Below are positions 32,650-42,423 of a stretch of DNA of 52,767 bases, piece by piece. This DNA is from Prosthecobacter debontii (GTDB lineage Bacteria > Verrucomicrobiota > Verrucomicrobiia > Verrucomicrobiales > Verrucomicrobiaceae). The notes beneath the pieces were generated by a model. It was given only the letters and a program-made list of their open reading frames with translations, was not told where the DNA came from and made no database searches. Position 1 is the stretch's first letter, and each line of letters opens with the position of its first letter. The translations under genes and the position numbers were made by a program. The DNA is taken from contig NZ_FUYE01000027.1 in NCBI RefSeq assembly GCF_900167535.1, forward strand, positions 1-52,767. The letters are read 5' to 3'.

Positions 32650-33771
32650 ATGCGATTCTCGACCCTCATCAAACACCCGGCTGACTGGATGAAAGGCAGC
32701 GGGCTGCACTCCGATGTCGTCATGACGTCCAGGGTCCGTCTTGCCCGCAATCTGCGCGGCTTCACTTTCCCCGGCTACTCCGCCGAGCGGCAGCGTGTGG
32801 AAATCCTGGAACTGGCCCGCCCCTGTGTGGAGTCCCTGCCTGAAATGGCGGAAGGATACAGCGAGGAATACAGCGGCCTGAGCAAGATCCGCAAGCAGGT
32901 GCTGGTGGAGCGTCACCTCGTCAGCCGTGAACACGCGGCGCGGTCCGCAGGCTGTGCCGTGGTGGTGGATCGCAAGCAGAGCCTCTCCATCATGATCAAT
33001 GAGGAGGATCACTTCCGCATCCAGGGCATCCGGGCTGGTCTCAATCTGCGCAGCGCTTACCAACTCGTGGATAAAGCGGACACGGAGCTGGAGGCCATGC
33101 TGCCGTATGCCTACGACGACAAGCTGGGCTACCTGACCGCCTGCCCCACGAACCTGGGCACGGGCATGCGTGCCTCGGTGATGCTGCACCTGCCGGCGCT
33201 GGTGCTCTCGGAGCAGATCAACCCCGTCATCAAAGCCGTGGGCAAGATCGGTCTCGCCGTGCGCGGTTTGTATGGTGAAGGCACCGAGGCGCTGGGCAAT
33301 CTCTTCCAGATTTCCAATCAGCACACGCTGGGTGAAAAAGAAGGCGAGATCATCGCCCAGATCGAAAAAGTCATCGAGCGCGTGGTCAGCTCTGAAAACA
33401 ACGCCCGCCAAAAGCTGCTGGAGGATAACCCCACCATGCTGAATGACCAGGTGGGTCGGGCTTTTGCGATTTTACGCTACGCCCACATTTTGACATCGAA
33501 AGAGGCCCTCAACCTGCTTTCCCTTCTCCGCTTGGGCGCAGATCTCGATCTCGTCCCCAACTGCGACCGGAGTCTGCTCGACATGCTCTTACTCGAAATC
33601 CAACCTGCCCATCTCCAGCTTAGCGCTGAGCGTGAGCTCTCCCCTGAGGAGCGGGATGTCCGCCGCGCGGAAATTACCCGGGCGAGGTTGCAAACTCTGA
33701 CCGGACCTTCTACCGTTTCCTCAATCAACCAACCCTCAGAGGAAAAACCCTCTGATTCCAATGATGAATAA
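32650..33771 (+). CDS. mcsB: Protein arginine kinase McsB
   Basis: 373 residues from ATG 32650. Phosphagen-kinase fold: MTSRVRLARNLRGFTFPG (ATP-binding arginines), SIMINEEDHFRIQGIRAGL and the signature YLTACPTNLGTGMRASVMLH (conserved Cys of the CPTNLG loop). McsB phosphorylates arginine on aggregated or misfolded proteins, marking them for ClpC-ClpP. The last 40 residues (LTGPSTVSSINQPSEEKPSD) are a charged tail not typical of Bacillus McsB. It overlaps clpC by 11 bp (ATGATGAATAA), so translation is coupled. Confidence 0.95.
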   Translation: MRFSTLIKHPADWMKGSGLHSDVVMTSRVRLARNLRGFTFPGYSAERQRVEILELARPCVESLPEMAEGYSEEYSGLSKIRKQVLVERHLVSREHAARSAGCAVVVDRKQSLSIMINEEDHFRIQGIRAGLNLRSAYQLVDKADTELEAMLPYAYDDKLGYLTACPTNLGTGMRASVMLHLPALVLSEQINPVIKAVGKIGLAVRGLYGEGTEALGNLFQISNQHTLGEKEGEIIAQIEKVIERVVSSENNARQKLLEDNPTMLNDQVGRAFAILRYAHILTSKEALNLLSLLRLGADLDLVPNCDRSLLDMLLLEIQPAHLQLSAERELSPEERDVRRAEITRARLQTLTGPSTVSSINQPSEEKPSDSNDE

Positions 33772-36298
33772 CTTTACCCCACGCGCCCAGCAGGTCCTGG
33801 CCCTGGCCAGGAAAGAAGCAGATCGCTTCAACCATAACTATGTCGGCACGGAGCACTTGCTTCTGGGCCTGATCAAACTCGGTCAAGGCGTGGCGGTCAA
33901 CGTCCTGACTAAACTCGGTCTGGATCTCGAAACCGTGCGTCTCCAGGTGGAGCAGCAGGTCGGCTCCGGTCCTGAGACCAAGATGGTGGGCAACATCCCC
34001 TACACGCCCCGCGTGAAGAAGGTGCTGGCCCTGGCAAGCAAGGAAGCCAAAGCCCTCAACCACAGCTATGTCGGCACGGAGCACATCCTGCTCGGCCTGC
34101 TGCGCGAGGGGGAAGGTGTCGCTGCCCAGGTGCTGCGCAATCTGGACATTAATCTGGATAAAGCCCGCAACGAAATCCTGAAAGAGCTCGACCCCAACTT
34201 CACCAGCAGTGCTGAAGAGGAGGACGAAGACTCCGAACCCGTCTCCCCAGCCGGTGGTGGCGAAGAGGATAAGAAGAAGGGCAAGAAAAACGAGAAGACT
34301 CCCGCCCTGCGCGCCTTTGGTCGTGACCTCACTGAGGTGGCCCAAAAAGGCGAGATGGACCCTGTCATCGGACGCACGGAAGAGATCGCCCGCGTCATCC
34401 AGATCCTCTGCCGCCGCACCAAGAACAACCCCGTGCTCATCGGTGAAGCCGGTGTGGGTAAGACCGCCATCGTGGAAGGTCTGGCCCAGGAAATCGCCGC
34501 CGGTAACGTGCCTGAGATCCTGCGTGATAAGCGCGTGATCACGCTCGACCTCGCCCTCATGGTGGCAGGCACCAAGTATCGCGGTCAGTTCGAGGAGCGC
34601 ATCAAGGCCGTGATGGACGAGATCCGCCGCGCCAAGAACGTCATCCTTTTCATCGATGAAATGCACACCATCGTCGGTGCCGGCTCCGCCGAAGGCACCA
34701 TGGATGCCAGCAACATCATCAAGCCCGCCCTCAGCCGTGGCGAGCTCCAGGTCATCGGTGCCACCACGCTGAACGAGTATCGCAAATACATCGAGAAAGA
34801 CTCCGCCCTGGAACGCCGCTTCCAGCAGGTGAAGGTCGAGGAGCCCTCCGTGGAAGATGCCATCCAGATCCTCATGGGTCTGAAGGGCAAATACGAGATG
34901 CACCACAAGGCGAAGTATGCCGAGAACGCCATCACTTCCGCCGTGAAGCTCAGCTCGCGCTACCTCACCGCCCGCTTCCTGCCGGATAAGGCCATCGACA
35001 TCATGGACGAAGCCGGTGCCAAGGCTCGCATCGCTGCGATGACCCGCCCACCGGAACTGAAAACCATTGAGGCTGAGATCGAATCCATCCGCGTGGAGAA
35101 AGAAACCGCCATCAAGGATCAGGACTTCGAGAAAGCTGCCCGCCTGCGCGACAGCGAGAAGAACACCAAGAAGAAATACGACGATATCCTGGAAACCTGG
35201 CGCCAGAACAACACGGAGCGCATCGTCAATGTCTCCGAGGATGACATCATGGCCGTGGTCTCCAAATGGACCGGCGTGCCGCTCCAGCGCATGGAGACGG
35301 CCGAAGCCCAGAAACTGCTCAAGATGGAGCAGGAACTGAAGGGCAAGGTCATCGGCCAAGACGAAGCCGTCGTGGCCATCAGCAAGGCTCTGCGCCGCTC
35401 ACGCGCCGACCTTAAAGATCCACGTCGCCCCATCGGCTCCTTCCTCTTCCTCGGCCCTACCGGGGTGGGTAAAACCTTCCTGGCCAAAAACCTGGCCGAG
35501 TTCATGTTCGGCAGCAGCGAGGCTCTCATCCAGCTCGACATGTCCGAATACATGGAGAAACACACCGCTAGCCGTCTCATCGGGGCCCCTCCCGGGTATG
35601 TCGGTTATGAAGAAGGTGGCCAGCTCTCCGAGGCCGTCCGCCGCCGTCCTTACAGCGTCGTGCTTTTTGACGAGATCGAAAAAGCGCACCCGGATGTCAT
35701 GAACCTCCTGCTCCAGATCCTGGAAGAAGGTCAGGTCACCGACAACTTCGGTCGCAAGATCGACTTCCGGAACACCATCGTCATCCTCACCTCCAACGTC
35801 GGTGCGGAGACGATCAAGAAGCAGTCCAGCCTTGGCTTTGCCGCCATGGCCCAGAACGAAGCCGACAACGACAGCATCAAGGGCAAGCTCAGCGAAATGG
35901 CGAAGAAGTTCTTCAAGCCTGAGTTCCTGAACCGCCTGGATGACCTCATCGTCTTCCGCATGCTGGAGAAAACCGAGCTGGCCAAGATCGTAGATCTGGA
36001 AGTCAACAAGGTGGTCGCCCGCCTCAAGACCCGCAACATCCACATCACGCTGGACGAAGCTGCGGTCGAGTTCCTCATGAAGGAAGGTTACGACCCTCAA
36101 TACGGTGCCCGCCCAATGCGCCGCGCCGTCGAGAAGAACATCGAAGACCCGCTGGCCGAGCACCTCCTGAGTGGCAACATCCAGGAAGGTGATCAGGTCA
36201 AAGTCACCTTCGATGCCGAAACCAAGCGCCTCAAATTCGCCGCCGAAAATCCGGTGCGCGAAGTGGCCGAAGTTTCCTCCGAAAACAGCGAAGGCTGA
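33761..36298 (+). CDS. clpC: ClpC AAA+ unfoldase
   Basis: 845 residues. N-domain with two repeats ([19 protein letters not shown] and [19 protein letters not shown]), acidic/Lys-rich linker about 150-180, first AAA module with Walker A GEAGVGKT (228-235) and ILFIDEMHT, the UVR/M-domain ([18 protein letters not shown]) that binds McsB/MecA adaptors, second AAA module with [15 protein letters not shown] and [15 protein letters not shown], and the C-terminal D2-small domain. It feeds ClpP, which is not in the window. The IGL-type ClpP loop lies near residue 670-680 ([10 protein letters not shown]), where the motif reads LGF. The preceding mcsB overlaps it. No ctsR repressor gene accompanies the operon, unlike in Firmicutes. 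A strong terminator follows. Confidence 0.97.
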   Translation: MMNNFTPRAQQVLALARKEADRFNHNYVGTEHLLLGLIKLGQGVAVNVLTKLGLDLETVRLQVEQQVGSGPETKMVGNIPYTPRVKKVLALASKEAKALNHSYVGTEHILLGLLREGEGVAAQVLRNLDINLDKARNEILKELDPNFTSSAEEEDEDSEPVSPAGGGEEDKKKGKKNEKTPALRAFGRDLTEVAQKGEMDPVIGRTEEIARVIQILCRRTKNNPVLIGEAGVGKTAIVEGLAQEIAAGNVPEILRDKRVITLDLALMVAGTKYRGQFEERIKAVMDEIRRAKNVILFIDEMHTIVGAGSAEGTMDASNIIKPALSRGELQVIGATTLNEYRKYIEKDSALERRFQQVKVEEPSVEDAIQILMGLKGKYEMHHKAKYAENAITSAVKLSSRYLTARFLPDKAIDIMDEAGAKARIAAMTRPPELKTIEAEIESIRVEKETAIKDQDFEKAARLRDSEKNTKKKYDDILETWRQNNTERIVNVSEDDIMAVVSKWTGVPLQRMETAEAQKLLKMEQELKGKVIGQDEAVVAISKALRRSRADLKDPRRPIGSFLFLGPTGVGKTFLAKNLAEFMFGSSEALIQLDMSEYMEKHTASRLIGAPPGYVGYEEGGQLSEAVRRRPYSVVLFDEIEKAHPDVMNLLLQILEEGQVTDNFGRKIDFRNTIVILTSNVGAETIKKQSSLGFAAMAQNEADNDSIKGKLSEMAKKFFKPEFLNRLDDLIVFRMLEKTELAKIVDLEVNKVVARLKTRNIHITLDEAAVEFLMKEGYDPQYGARPMRRAVEKNIEDPLAEHLLSGNIQEGDQVKVTFDAETKRLKFAAENPVREVAEVSSENSEG

Positions 36299-36340
36299 TT
36301 GGATCAGGTCTAAACCCCTTGCATTCTTTACCCCTCACAA

Positions 36341-36369
36341 ACGGGCCGCTCACCAGCGGCCCGTTTTTT
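36341..36369 (+). terminator. Intrinsic terminator after clpC
   Basis: ACGGGCCGCT (36341-36350) pairs with AGCGGCCCGT (36355-36364), loop CACC, followed by TTTTTT. It is a canonical Rho-independent terminator about 43 bp after the clpC stop. Confidence 0.93.
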
Positions 36370-36567
36370 GTGGGGTTGTCGTGGGGTGATAGGCGAGGAG
36401 GGCGAATCGATGTGGTCCGCACACTCCGTGTGCGGGTTACTGCGTGGAAGACGGATGAAGTTATCGCTGTCTCCGACTCAGCAGTCCACGAGGCAAGCTC
36501 AAGCATCCTCATGAATGCACATTGGTAAGATGCTTCGTTATACCAATCTGACGAAATAATACCAACC

Positions 36568-36960
36568 TGATGAAATAATGAGTTAAATTCGTGGGCTAGA
36601 TCGAGTCCGCTCCTCACTCCAGCTCTTTCGCGGCGCGAAAGGTGAGGTGGGGGGCGTCAGAGTCCTGTTTCTACCCTTTCATTTTCATCAGGGGCTCAGA
36701 CATCTGCGCGGCCTGAAGGGCCGCAGGATTCAGCCCAGGCCGCAAGGCCTGGGAAACCCCGAGCGCCGTCGATTTACCCACGTCGCGCTCTGAAGGAGCG
36801 CGGGAACGGGCGGCACGTTTTCACCTCCCATTCCCTCTCTCGCGACCCTTCAGGCCGCGACTTTTGAGAGGTGGGCCTCTTCTCACCCACCCAGGGCTTG
36901 CTTCGCTTCGCCCTGGGCTGAATCCGGCGGTCCTTTGGACCGCAAGGCCCTCTTATTCCC
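36568..36960 (-). repeat. Dispersed multi-hairpin repeat, copy B (inverted)
   Basis: Reverse complement of the repeat at 994-1338, with long stretches identical: the TGATGAAATAATGAG end, GACTCGATC, GGGTAGAAACAGGACTCT (here inverted), GCGCTCCTTCAGAGCGC, and CCAGGGC/GCCCTGG around GAAGCGAAGCAA. It extends a further hairpin beyond copy A: GCGGTCC/GGACCGC with a TTT loop (about 36926-36942). The 36370-36567 and 36961-37139 stretches beside it hold no gene. This, with the hairpin at 37140, accounts for most of the 1-kb gap before the next gene. Confidence 0.88.
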
Positions 36961-37139
36961 GCCTGACGAAATAACGCTTCACATTCATTCGTGGGGTGGG
37001 CAGTGGGCTGAAATGTTTTACCACTTTAAATTTCACTTTGGTATAAAGAGCGAAATTCTGCTCTTGTAATTAGCCTAGCACCCTTTGAGCTTGGCGGCTC
37101 CGCAGCCCCGCAAGTGGGGCGAGGCAGAACGTCTTTTAC

Positions 37140-37224
37140 AGCTCAATAGGGCTCCAAACGATAGTCCCTCTCCCTCAGGGAGAGGCTAGGCTAGGTGAAG
37201 GTGCGCTTTGGAGCCTATTAAGCT
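37140..37224. repeat. Long hairpin with nested inner stem
   Basis: AGCTCAATAGGGCTCCAAACG (37140-37160) is nearly complementary to 37204-37224 (one mismatch, one bulged G). Inside, CCTCTCCC (37167-37174) pairs with GGGAGAGG (37178-37185). A related CCTCTCCCC-AAA-GGGGAGAGG hairpin occurs at about 44351-44370, so this too is one of a dispersed set. Confidence 0.7.
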
Positions 37225-37312
37225 AAATGACCGTGGGGTGAAGAGTCGGTGTGCACACTAGCTGCTTGCAGCCTCAAAGCCGTGAAACAAACAAGCTTAC
37301 TTGGAGCTTCCC

Positions 37313-37768
37313 CTATCGCCTCAACCAAGCCTGACACTCGGCTCGATCTTCCTCGGCAGCCTTCTCCTGCTCAAGAGCCGGTGTGGATCGCCCTGGCCAC
37401 GTGAGCTCGGCATAACGGCGGTATTCGGCGGCCACGAGCACATCACGATAATCCGAGCATGCTGTCGTGGTGCAGGACTCCACTTTCTCGATATCGCCTT
37501 GAGCCATCTTGAGGATCGCTAAATGAACCCGATCAGGTTCACGCTGCCAATCCGCCTCTCCATATCGACTTAGAATCGCGTTCACTCGCGCCACCTGATT
37601 GGTGCCAAAATCACGCCGGATGATGCGATGGACATCGTCCTTCGTGATCTTCGGGCACGGCTGTGCAGTCATTGGAGTGGCCGCTGACGAAGCGGTTTCG
37701 CGGGATCGACATCCTACCACCTGGACCCAGACCAGCAAGACTAACCCTTGAAGGGTGATATCCAACAT
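37313..37768 (-). CDS. Putative lipoprotein of unknown function
   Basis: 151 residues from ATG 37768. The start MLDITLQGLVLLVWVQVVGC is a signal peptide ending in a lipobox (VVGC), so Cys20 would be lipidated and the protein anchored in a membrane. The rest is soluble and contains two more Cys pairs (PCPKITKDDVHRIIRRDFG, ESCTTTACSDYRDVLVAAEY). The open frame extends upstream to 37906 without support. No family recognised. Same strand as the following membrane protein gene. Confidence 0.65.
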   Translation of the reverse strand: MLDITLQGLVLLVWVQVVGCRSRETASSAATPMTAQPCPKITKDDVHRIIRRDFGTNQVARVNAILSRYGEADWQREPDRVHLAILKMAQGDIEKVESCTTTACSDYRDVLVAAEYRRYAELTWPGRSTPALEQEKAAEEDRAECQAWLRR

Positions 37769-37833
37769 CCGTCTTGGGCACGCTGAAAAGCGTGCTCCGT
37801 GAAAAACACCCATGCTGGAGTCTGGGATCTTCA

Positions 37834-40143
37834 TCACCCCTCCGATGGCTTCACCAACCGCAGGATAAAAAAGCCCCCCACCAACACGGCCGCAAGAATG
37901 GCCCATTGAATCGAGCGATCGTTTTCATTGGCTGCTTCAAGGGATTCCTGAACCCGCTTCACCGCCGACTCGGCAGGCTTCGTCACCACAGCAGGCTCCA
38001 AGGCCTTGGCGGTGATCTTTCGGACCTCGATGTTCTTGACCCTTACCTTGGCTCCCCAAGGGATGTTGTAGGCCGTGAAACCGACAAAACCGCCTTCGTT
38101 CTCCACCTCCATTTTGCTGAGCGCGAAACGTTGAGCCATGGTTTTACCGTTCATGTCATAACTGATTTTTTGGCTAGCCATCTTGACGCTGAAAGGATTC
38201 ACCGCTTGAAGCTTTAACCGCTGCTGCCGAGTGCTTTTGTCTGAAGAAACGCCATAGGCATGGGTGTAAGCGCTGCGGTCTTTAACGATGAAGGTCATGA
38301 ATCGAACCCCACCCTCTGACCGCCCAACTCCATGCGGAAGCCAGCGGAGCAAGGGGCCGAACCCGCAGCTACCGTAAGAGAACTCGAGGTCTTCAGGCAC
38401 GTCAAAAACCAGCTCGCCCCGCATCTCGAGATCGTCCTTCGTCGGCACCCGGAAAAAGAGGGTCACCCAGCGCTCATCCTGCCCGGTGAGAACCAAATCT
38501 CCGTTTTCGGCCTCCCAGTTCCCTCCCTCCGCGCCGAATTGTGAGAGGTGCTGCCGAGGCGTGATCTTCACCCAATCACCTTTGTTGAGACCTTCTTGAA
38601 ACTCGAACAAATCTTTGCCGTCCTTGAAGTAATCCAGCGCTTCCGGAGACAGGGTCTTTTCATCCACCGCCATCAGGCGTTTGCGCATCTCTTCCAGGGT
38701 CGCTTCCGGCGGAGGTGTTGCCGCATGGCGCATGGCTTCTCCATACTCACCCAGTGTAGCCGCCACATCAGCGCGTAACATTTTTTCATGCTGAAGCATG
38801 GCTCCCAGATAATTCTGTGTGGTCCGATGCAGACGTGGGCCCGCCTGAGTCAGCGCCTCTTTCGCCAAAGGATAATCCCCAGCCAGCCAGGCACACATGG
38901 TTGCATTAGAGACCCGCATGGCCCGGGTCCAAGGTGGGGTCCCCGCCGTGTCTAAATAACCTCGGCTCATGAGGCTGACCGCTTCCTTCACGATCGGATG
39001 CCGGAAGACGGCTTCAGGCTGCTTCACCTCACTGACCACGTCCGCGCAGGCCACCATCAGGCGGCTGGGCACCGCCGTCTCAAACCGGCGTGTTTCCGCA
39101 CAGGCCTTGCCAAAAGCCAGCATCAACTCATGACTGCCTAACCAACGTGGCCGATAAGCCCACAGGAGGGCCTTGTAGGCCGGCAGGTAATCGAACTGAG
39201 CACTGACGGCCCGATCAAACCACGCACGCAGCTCTGACAAATGCACTGACTCACCGAGACAGACCGTGATCATTTTTGTGGCCGCCTCAGGACGATCAGG
39301 CCGCAGCCGATTGGCCTTAGCCAGGACATCGCGGCCCCGTTTCAGGTGCTCGGCAAAGCCCCGCCACTGATCGTCATTCACTTCACGCGCCCAACTGCTG
39401 GAGCGTTTCATCCAGGCCAGCTTGACCTCACCCGCCCCCTCCAGCGTCAGCTTCGCCCACTCAGGCCAGGCACTGTCGGCAATGGCCTGCTGCCAACGCG
39501 TCACGTCATTGGGATCTTTGGGCGTGACCGCTTCCAGAAGATCCATCTGCTGGCGGATCATCACATTGACTTCGTCCTCCCCGTAGCTGCCATCTGTAAC
39601 AGATCGGATCGCCTCATTGAAGAGCTCCTCGCTCTCTGACCCTGTGCAGCCCGGCTGCTCCATGACAAACGTGAGGAGCTGACAGTGACCTGCCGCATTC
39701 AATTCGTGAGAACGGGCTCTCGCTTTCTTCAAAGCCTCTTTGGCATCTCGCCAATTCAATCGCTCATCATACAGCGCCAGTGCTCCCAAGAAACAAAGCA
39801 GGGGATCATCGGCACCTTGATCGAGCAGGGCCTTAAAGCGCGGTGCCAAGGCTTTCAGACACTGGGTGGCATCTGCATACTCCAGCTCATACTGCTTATA
39901 CGCCTCCTTCACCAGAGCGGTGGCTTCCTCCGCCCAGGGCGCAGTTTTCCAGCGCTCCTGAGCCGCTTGTAGAAGGGAGCGCTCCGCCCATGCCCGCATC
40001 TCTCGTTGATAATCTTTTTCCAGAAACGCTTTCGGGTCCTGGGGGATAGGGTCCACTTCAGGCACCGCTTCTTGAGCAGGCATGCCGTTTAGCCCCAACC
40101 AAAATAGTCCCAAGCCGAATACAAAATGTTTTGCCTGCATCAT
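37834..40143 (-). CDS. Exported helical-repeat protein with lectin-like domain and C-terminal anchor
   Basis: 769 residues from ATG 40143 (ATG 40140 next); signal peptide MMQAKHFVFGLGLFWLGLNG. Residues about 60-480 are all helical with TPR-like character (KEALKKARARSHELNAAG, and DYPLAKEALTQAGPRL). About 520-690 is beta-rich, GNWEAENGDLVLTGQDERWV being typical of the DUF1080/3-keto-disaccharide hydrolase or LamG-like jelly roll fold. A hydrophobic helix near the end (AILAAVLVGGFFILRLV) anchors it. Such N-terminal repeat plus jelly-roll proteins are frequent in Verrucomicrobiota. Function unknown. About 110 bp after the pyruvyl transferase gene on the same strand. Confidence 0.7.
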   Translation of the reverse strand: MMQAKHFVFGLGLFWLGLNGMPAQEAVPEVDPIPQDPKAFLEKDYQREMRAWAERSLLQAAQERWKTAPWAEEATALVKEAYKQYELEYADATQCLKALAPRFKALLDQGADDPLLCFLGALALYDERLNWRDAKEALKKARARSHELNAAGHCQLLTFVMEQPGCTGSESEELFNEAIRSVTDGSYGEDEVNVMIRQQMDLLEAVTPKDPNDVTRWQQAIADSAWPEWAKLTLEGAGEVKLAWMKRSSSWAREVNDDQWRGFAEHLKRGRDVLAKANRLRPDRPEAATKMITVCLGESVHLSELRAWFDRAVSAQFDYLPAYKALLWAYRPRWLGSHELMLAFGKACAETRRFETAVPSRLMVACADVVSEVKQPEAVFRHPIVKEAVSLMSRGYLDTAGTPPWTRAMRVSNATMCAWLAGDYPLAKEALTQAGPRLHRTTQNYLGAMLQHEKMLRADVAATLGEYGEAMRHAATPPPEATLEEMRKRLMAVDEKTLSPEALDYFKDGKDLFEFQEGLNKGDWVKITPRQHLSQFGAEGGNWEAENGDLVLTGQDERWVTLFFRVPTKDDLEMRGELVFDVPEDLEFSYGSCGFGPLLRWLPHGVGRSEGGVRFMTFIVKDRSAYTHAYGVSSDKSTRQQRLKLQAVNPFSVKMASQKISYDMNGKTMAQRFALSKMEVENEGGFVGFTAYNIPWGAKVRVKNIEVRKITAKALEPAVVTKPAESAVKRVQESLEAANENDRSIQWAILAAVLVGGFFILRLVKPSEG

Positions 40144-40252
40144 GGCACAATCACCATAGCTAGGCAGAACATCAACCGCCAAATGCACAAAGCCTGGCAT
40201 CAAAATTCTGATACCAGGCTTCTGAGGCAGAGCGGTCTCGAATGGAGCCGCC

Positions 40253-41515
40253 TTATCCCACCACCTTCTTCACCACTTTCATGGTCTCGCTCTGGCGTTG
40301 ATGCACGAAGTCCATGGCCTTTTTCACCTTGGCTAAGGCGGCGGGGTAATCGCGCTCATTTGCCATGACGACTTGGAAGACCTTCTCCGCCGGGACGGTA
40401 TCGATCTCCAGCAGCCACTCCTTGAGGCCGATGTCCTCGAACATCCAGCACTTCAGCCCATGGAATTCGGAGAACCAATGGATGATCGGCGTGCCATTGG
40501 CCAGGGCGATGATCGGCGAGTGGGGTTCATGGCAGACCACGGTGTGAGCACGTGCAAAGATGGAGGCGGCTTCATCGGCATTCCAGAAATACTCCAGATT
40601 CACCACATGACTGCGGATCTCCTCAGGCAGGGGGTCGAAGATCAATCGTTTGTTATGCCCCATCTCCTTGATGGTCTCAGGCGCGATCAGCACCTTGTTG
40701 CCCGTGGCCTTCACCCACTTCGTGATCAGTTCACGGAAGCCTGCGGCACGACGTTCATCATCCTGCACCTGTTGCGGCGTGGGGTGCAGAGGATTCAGCT
40801 TCTCAGGGCGCGGATCATCGACGCCAGGGGCCTTGGGCGTGTTCGTGCGCAGTAGCACGGTGATGAATTTGCGATCTTCCAACCCCAGCTTCTTCATCGT
40901 GGCCAGACCGCGCTCTTCATCCCGCACATCGATGCCGAAACAGCCATCGGGAGCGAATTCCAACACGGGAGCTTTCACACCGGCCTCCTGCAGCATCTTC
41001 AGCGTGCGACTCTCGCGGGTGTAGATGAAGGAGGCCTCATTGAGGAATTGCATGTTTTCCTCGCCCTTTTCACCGCTCACCATGGTCTTAAAATACGACT
41101 GCCCATACATGCCATAGGGCTTGCCCACCTTACGGCAAAACTTGATCCAGGTGGTGTCCTGACCCATGCCGGAATTGCGGATGTAGAGGTCGCAGTTCTT
41201 GATGGCGTCTTGCAGTTCCACATCCTTCGCACTGCTGCCGAGCACGTTGCCTTGCAGGAATGTGACCTTGGGGAAACGGCGCTTGAGCATCTCTGTCACA
41301 CGCTCATCCAGCTTCATGGCCCAGACCGTGACCTGTAGTTCTGGCAGGTGCTGCTCCAGAATGTGCAGAGTGCCGGGGGTGTGGCCGATGTCACCGATAT
41401 TCACCGTATCCCAGGCGGACTGGAGGACGATGCGCTTCGGGCTGCCATCGGCAGCATAGAGAGAACCGCCCAGCGCGGCGGTGATGGCGGAGATGAAAGT
41501 GCGGCGACTGGTCAT
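40253..41515 (-). CDS. Tat-exported polysaccharide pyruvyl transferase-like protein
   Basis: 420 residues from ATG 41515; ATG 41530 is possible. The start MTSRRTFISAITAALGGSLY carries the twin-arginine motif SRRTF, so it is exported folded. The body resembles the PS_pyruv_trans (CsaB) family: NIGDIGHTPGTLHILEQHLP near the start, DLYIRNSGMGQDTTW, the GKPYGMYGQSYF strand, and VVCHEPHSPIIALANGTPI toward the end. CsaB-type enzymes move pyruvate from PEP onto a cell-surface sugar, which is a cytoplasmic reaction, so export is surprising and the activity may differ. Confidence 0.8.
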   Translation of the reverse strand: MTSRRTFISAITAALGGSLYAADGSPKRIVLQSAWDTVNIGDIGHTPGTLHILEQHLPELQVTVWAMKLDERVTEMLKRRFPKVTFLQGNVLGSSAKDVELQDAIKNCDLYIRNSGMGQDTTWIKFCRKVGKPYGMYGQSYFKTMVSGEKGEENMQFLNEASFIYTRESRTLKMLQEAGVKAPVLEFAPDGCFGIDVRDEERGLATMKKLGLEDRKFITVLLRTNTPKAPGVDDPRPEKLNPLHPTPQQVQDDERRAAGFRELITKWVKATGNKVLIAPETIKEMGHNKRLIFDPLPEEIRSHVVNLEYFWNADEAASIFARAHTVVCHEPHSPIIALANGTPIIHWFSEFHGLKCWMFEDIGLKEWLLEIDTVPAEKVFQVVMANERDYPAALAKVKKAMDFVHQRQSETMKVVKKVVG

Positions 41516-41668
41516 AGCAGGTTGGTCCATAAGTCAATGGAGAGTCAGCATTGGACAAGAAACGCTAACGCGCATGCTTTTTCCAAACTGTCTCCCCATT
41601 CACCGATTCCGTATCCCTCCCCGGCAATCTCTTTGTCGGTCCTGGTGAGGTTACCCACAGATCACCTC

Positions 41669-42112
41669 TCATTTCATCAGGCCCCAGGGACGCAGGCGCG
41701 TACCGGCGCGCGCGCGCAGTTCCGCACGCTTCTCCGGCGGCAGCCGCTGCTCGATGCGCTGCACGGTGTCTTCCACGATGTCCCGGCTGTCGCTCCGCAG
41801 CTTGAGCCTCAGGTCGCGAAAGCGTTGCACGGTCACGGCCAATTCGTCCTGCACGGCCTGCCGTTCCTCAGGGGTCAGCTGGAGCTCGGCAGCTATCTGA
41901 TGCTCCATGCTGCTGGTGACGATCTCGATGGGGCTGTGCTCGCCCAACTCCCCGGCCCAGGCCCGATGGGCCAGCCCGCGCAGCAGCAGCAGGCCTCCCC
42001 CGATCCCGGAGGCGGCACCGAGCAGAAAGACCAGAAACAGAAGCACCAAGGCCCGTCCACGCGGCGGTGCCGCAGGAGAGGTCAGAGCAGGAGGCGGTGG
42101 AGTCGTGGTCAT
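41669..42112 (-). CDS. Spy/heavy-metal-sensor-like membrane-anchored protein
   Basis: 147 residues from ATG 42112, 8 bp after the previous stop. A proline-rich cytoplasmic tail (TTTPPPPALTSPAAPPRG) is followed by one membrane helix (LVLLFLVFLLGAASGIGGGL) and a periplasmic helical part with the LTPEERQAVQDELA motif and later RLPPEKRAELRARAGTRL, typical of the CpxP/Spy and heavy-metal resistance superfamily. It is the third gene of an operon behind the ECF sigma factor and a small membrane protein, which suggests it senses or buffers envelope stress. Confidence 0.75.
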   Translation of the reverse strand: MTTTPPPPALTSPAAPPRGRALVLLFLVFLLGAASGIGGGLLLLRGLAHRAWAGELGEHSPIEIVTSSMEHQIAAELQLTPEERQAVQDELAVTVQRFRDLRLKLRSDSRDIVEDTVQRIEQRLPPEKRAELRARAGTRLRPWGLMK

Positions 42113-42120
42113 GGCGTCGA

Positions 42121-42423
42121 TCAAAAACGGGCTAAGAAAGGTCCTTCCAAAGACCAGAGCAGGCTCAGTTCATTCAAAACAGGCAGCCCCTGCCAGCAAG
42201 CCCAGCCTGCCAGGGCCATGAGACAGGCCAGACCGGACTGGAGCCAACCGGCCCGGCTCAGGGAAAACAACTCGGTCCACAGCTCCGCCGGAGCCGAAAC
42301 ACGTGTCGGCTGAGGAGCCCGGATCTCCTGGAGAATGGCATGCCGGACATCCAGGTCCGCCGGAGCCGAAGCTTGGCGAGCCTGAGCGGTGAGATCCTTC
42401 CAGTCGCGTTTAGGGGAGTTCAT
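42121..42423 (-). CDS. Small membrane protein, putative anti-sigma factor
   Basis: 100 residues, MNSPKRDWKDLTAQARQASA, starting inside the sigma factor's last codons (14-bp overlap). The N-terminal half is soluble and could bind the sigma factor; one hydrophobic segment (LACLMALAGWACWQGLPVL) follows at about residues 65-85. No zinc-binding HXXXCXXC motif. The position directly behind an ECF sigma gene makes an anti-sigma role the simplest reading, not shown by sequence. Confidence 0.6.
   Translation of the reverse strand: MNSPKRDWKDLTAQARQASAPADLDVRHAILQEIRAPQPTRVSAPAELWTELFSLSRAGWLQSGLACLMALAGWACWQGLPVLNELSLLWSLEGPFLARF

Noticed and set aside
33725..35359. 544-residue open frame antisense to clpC
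   Set aside because: Composition is that of a frame shadow; clpC on the other strand is unmistakable.
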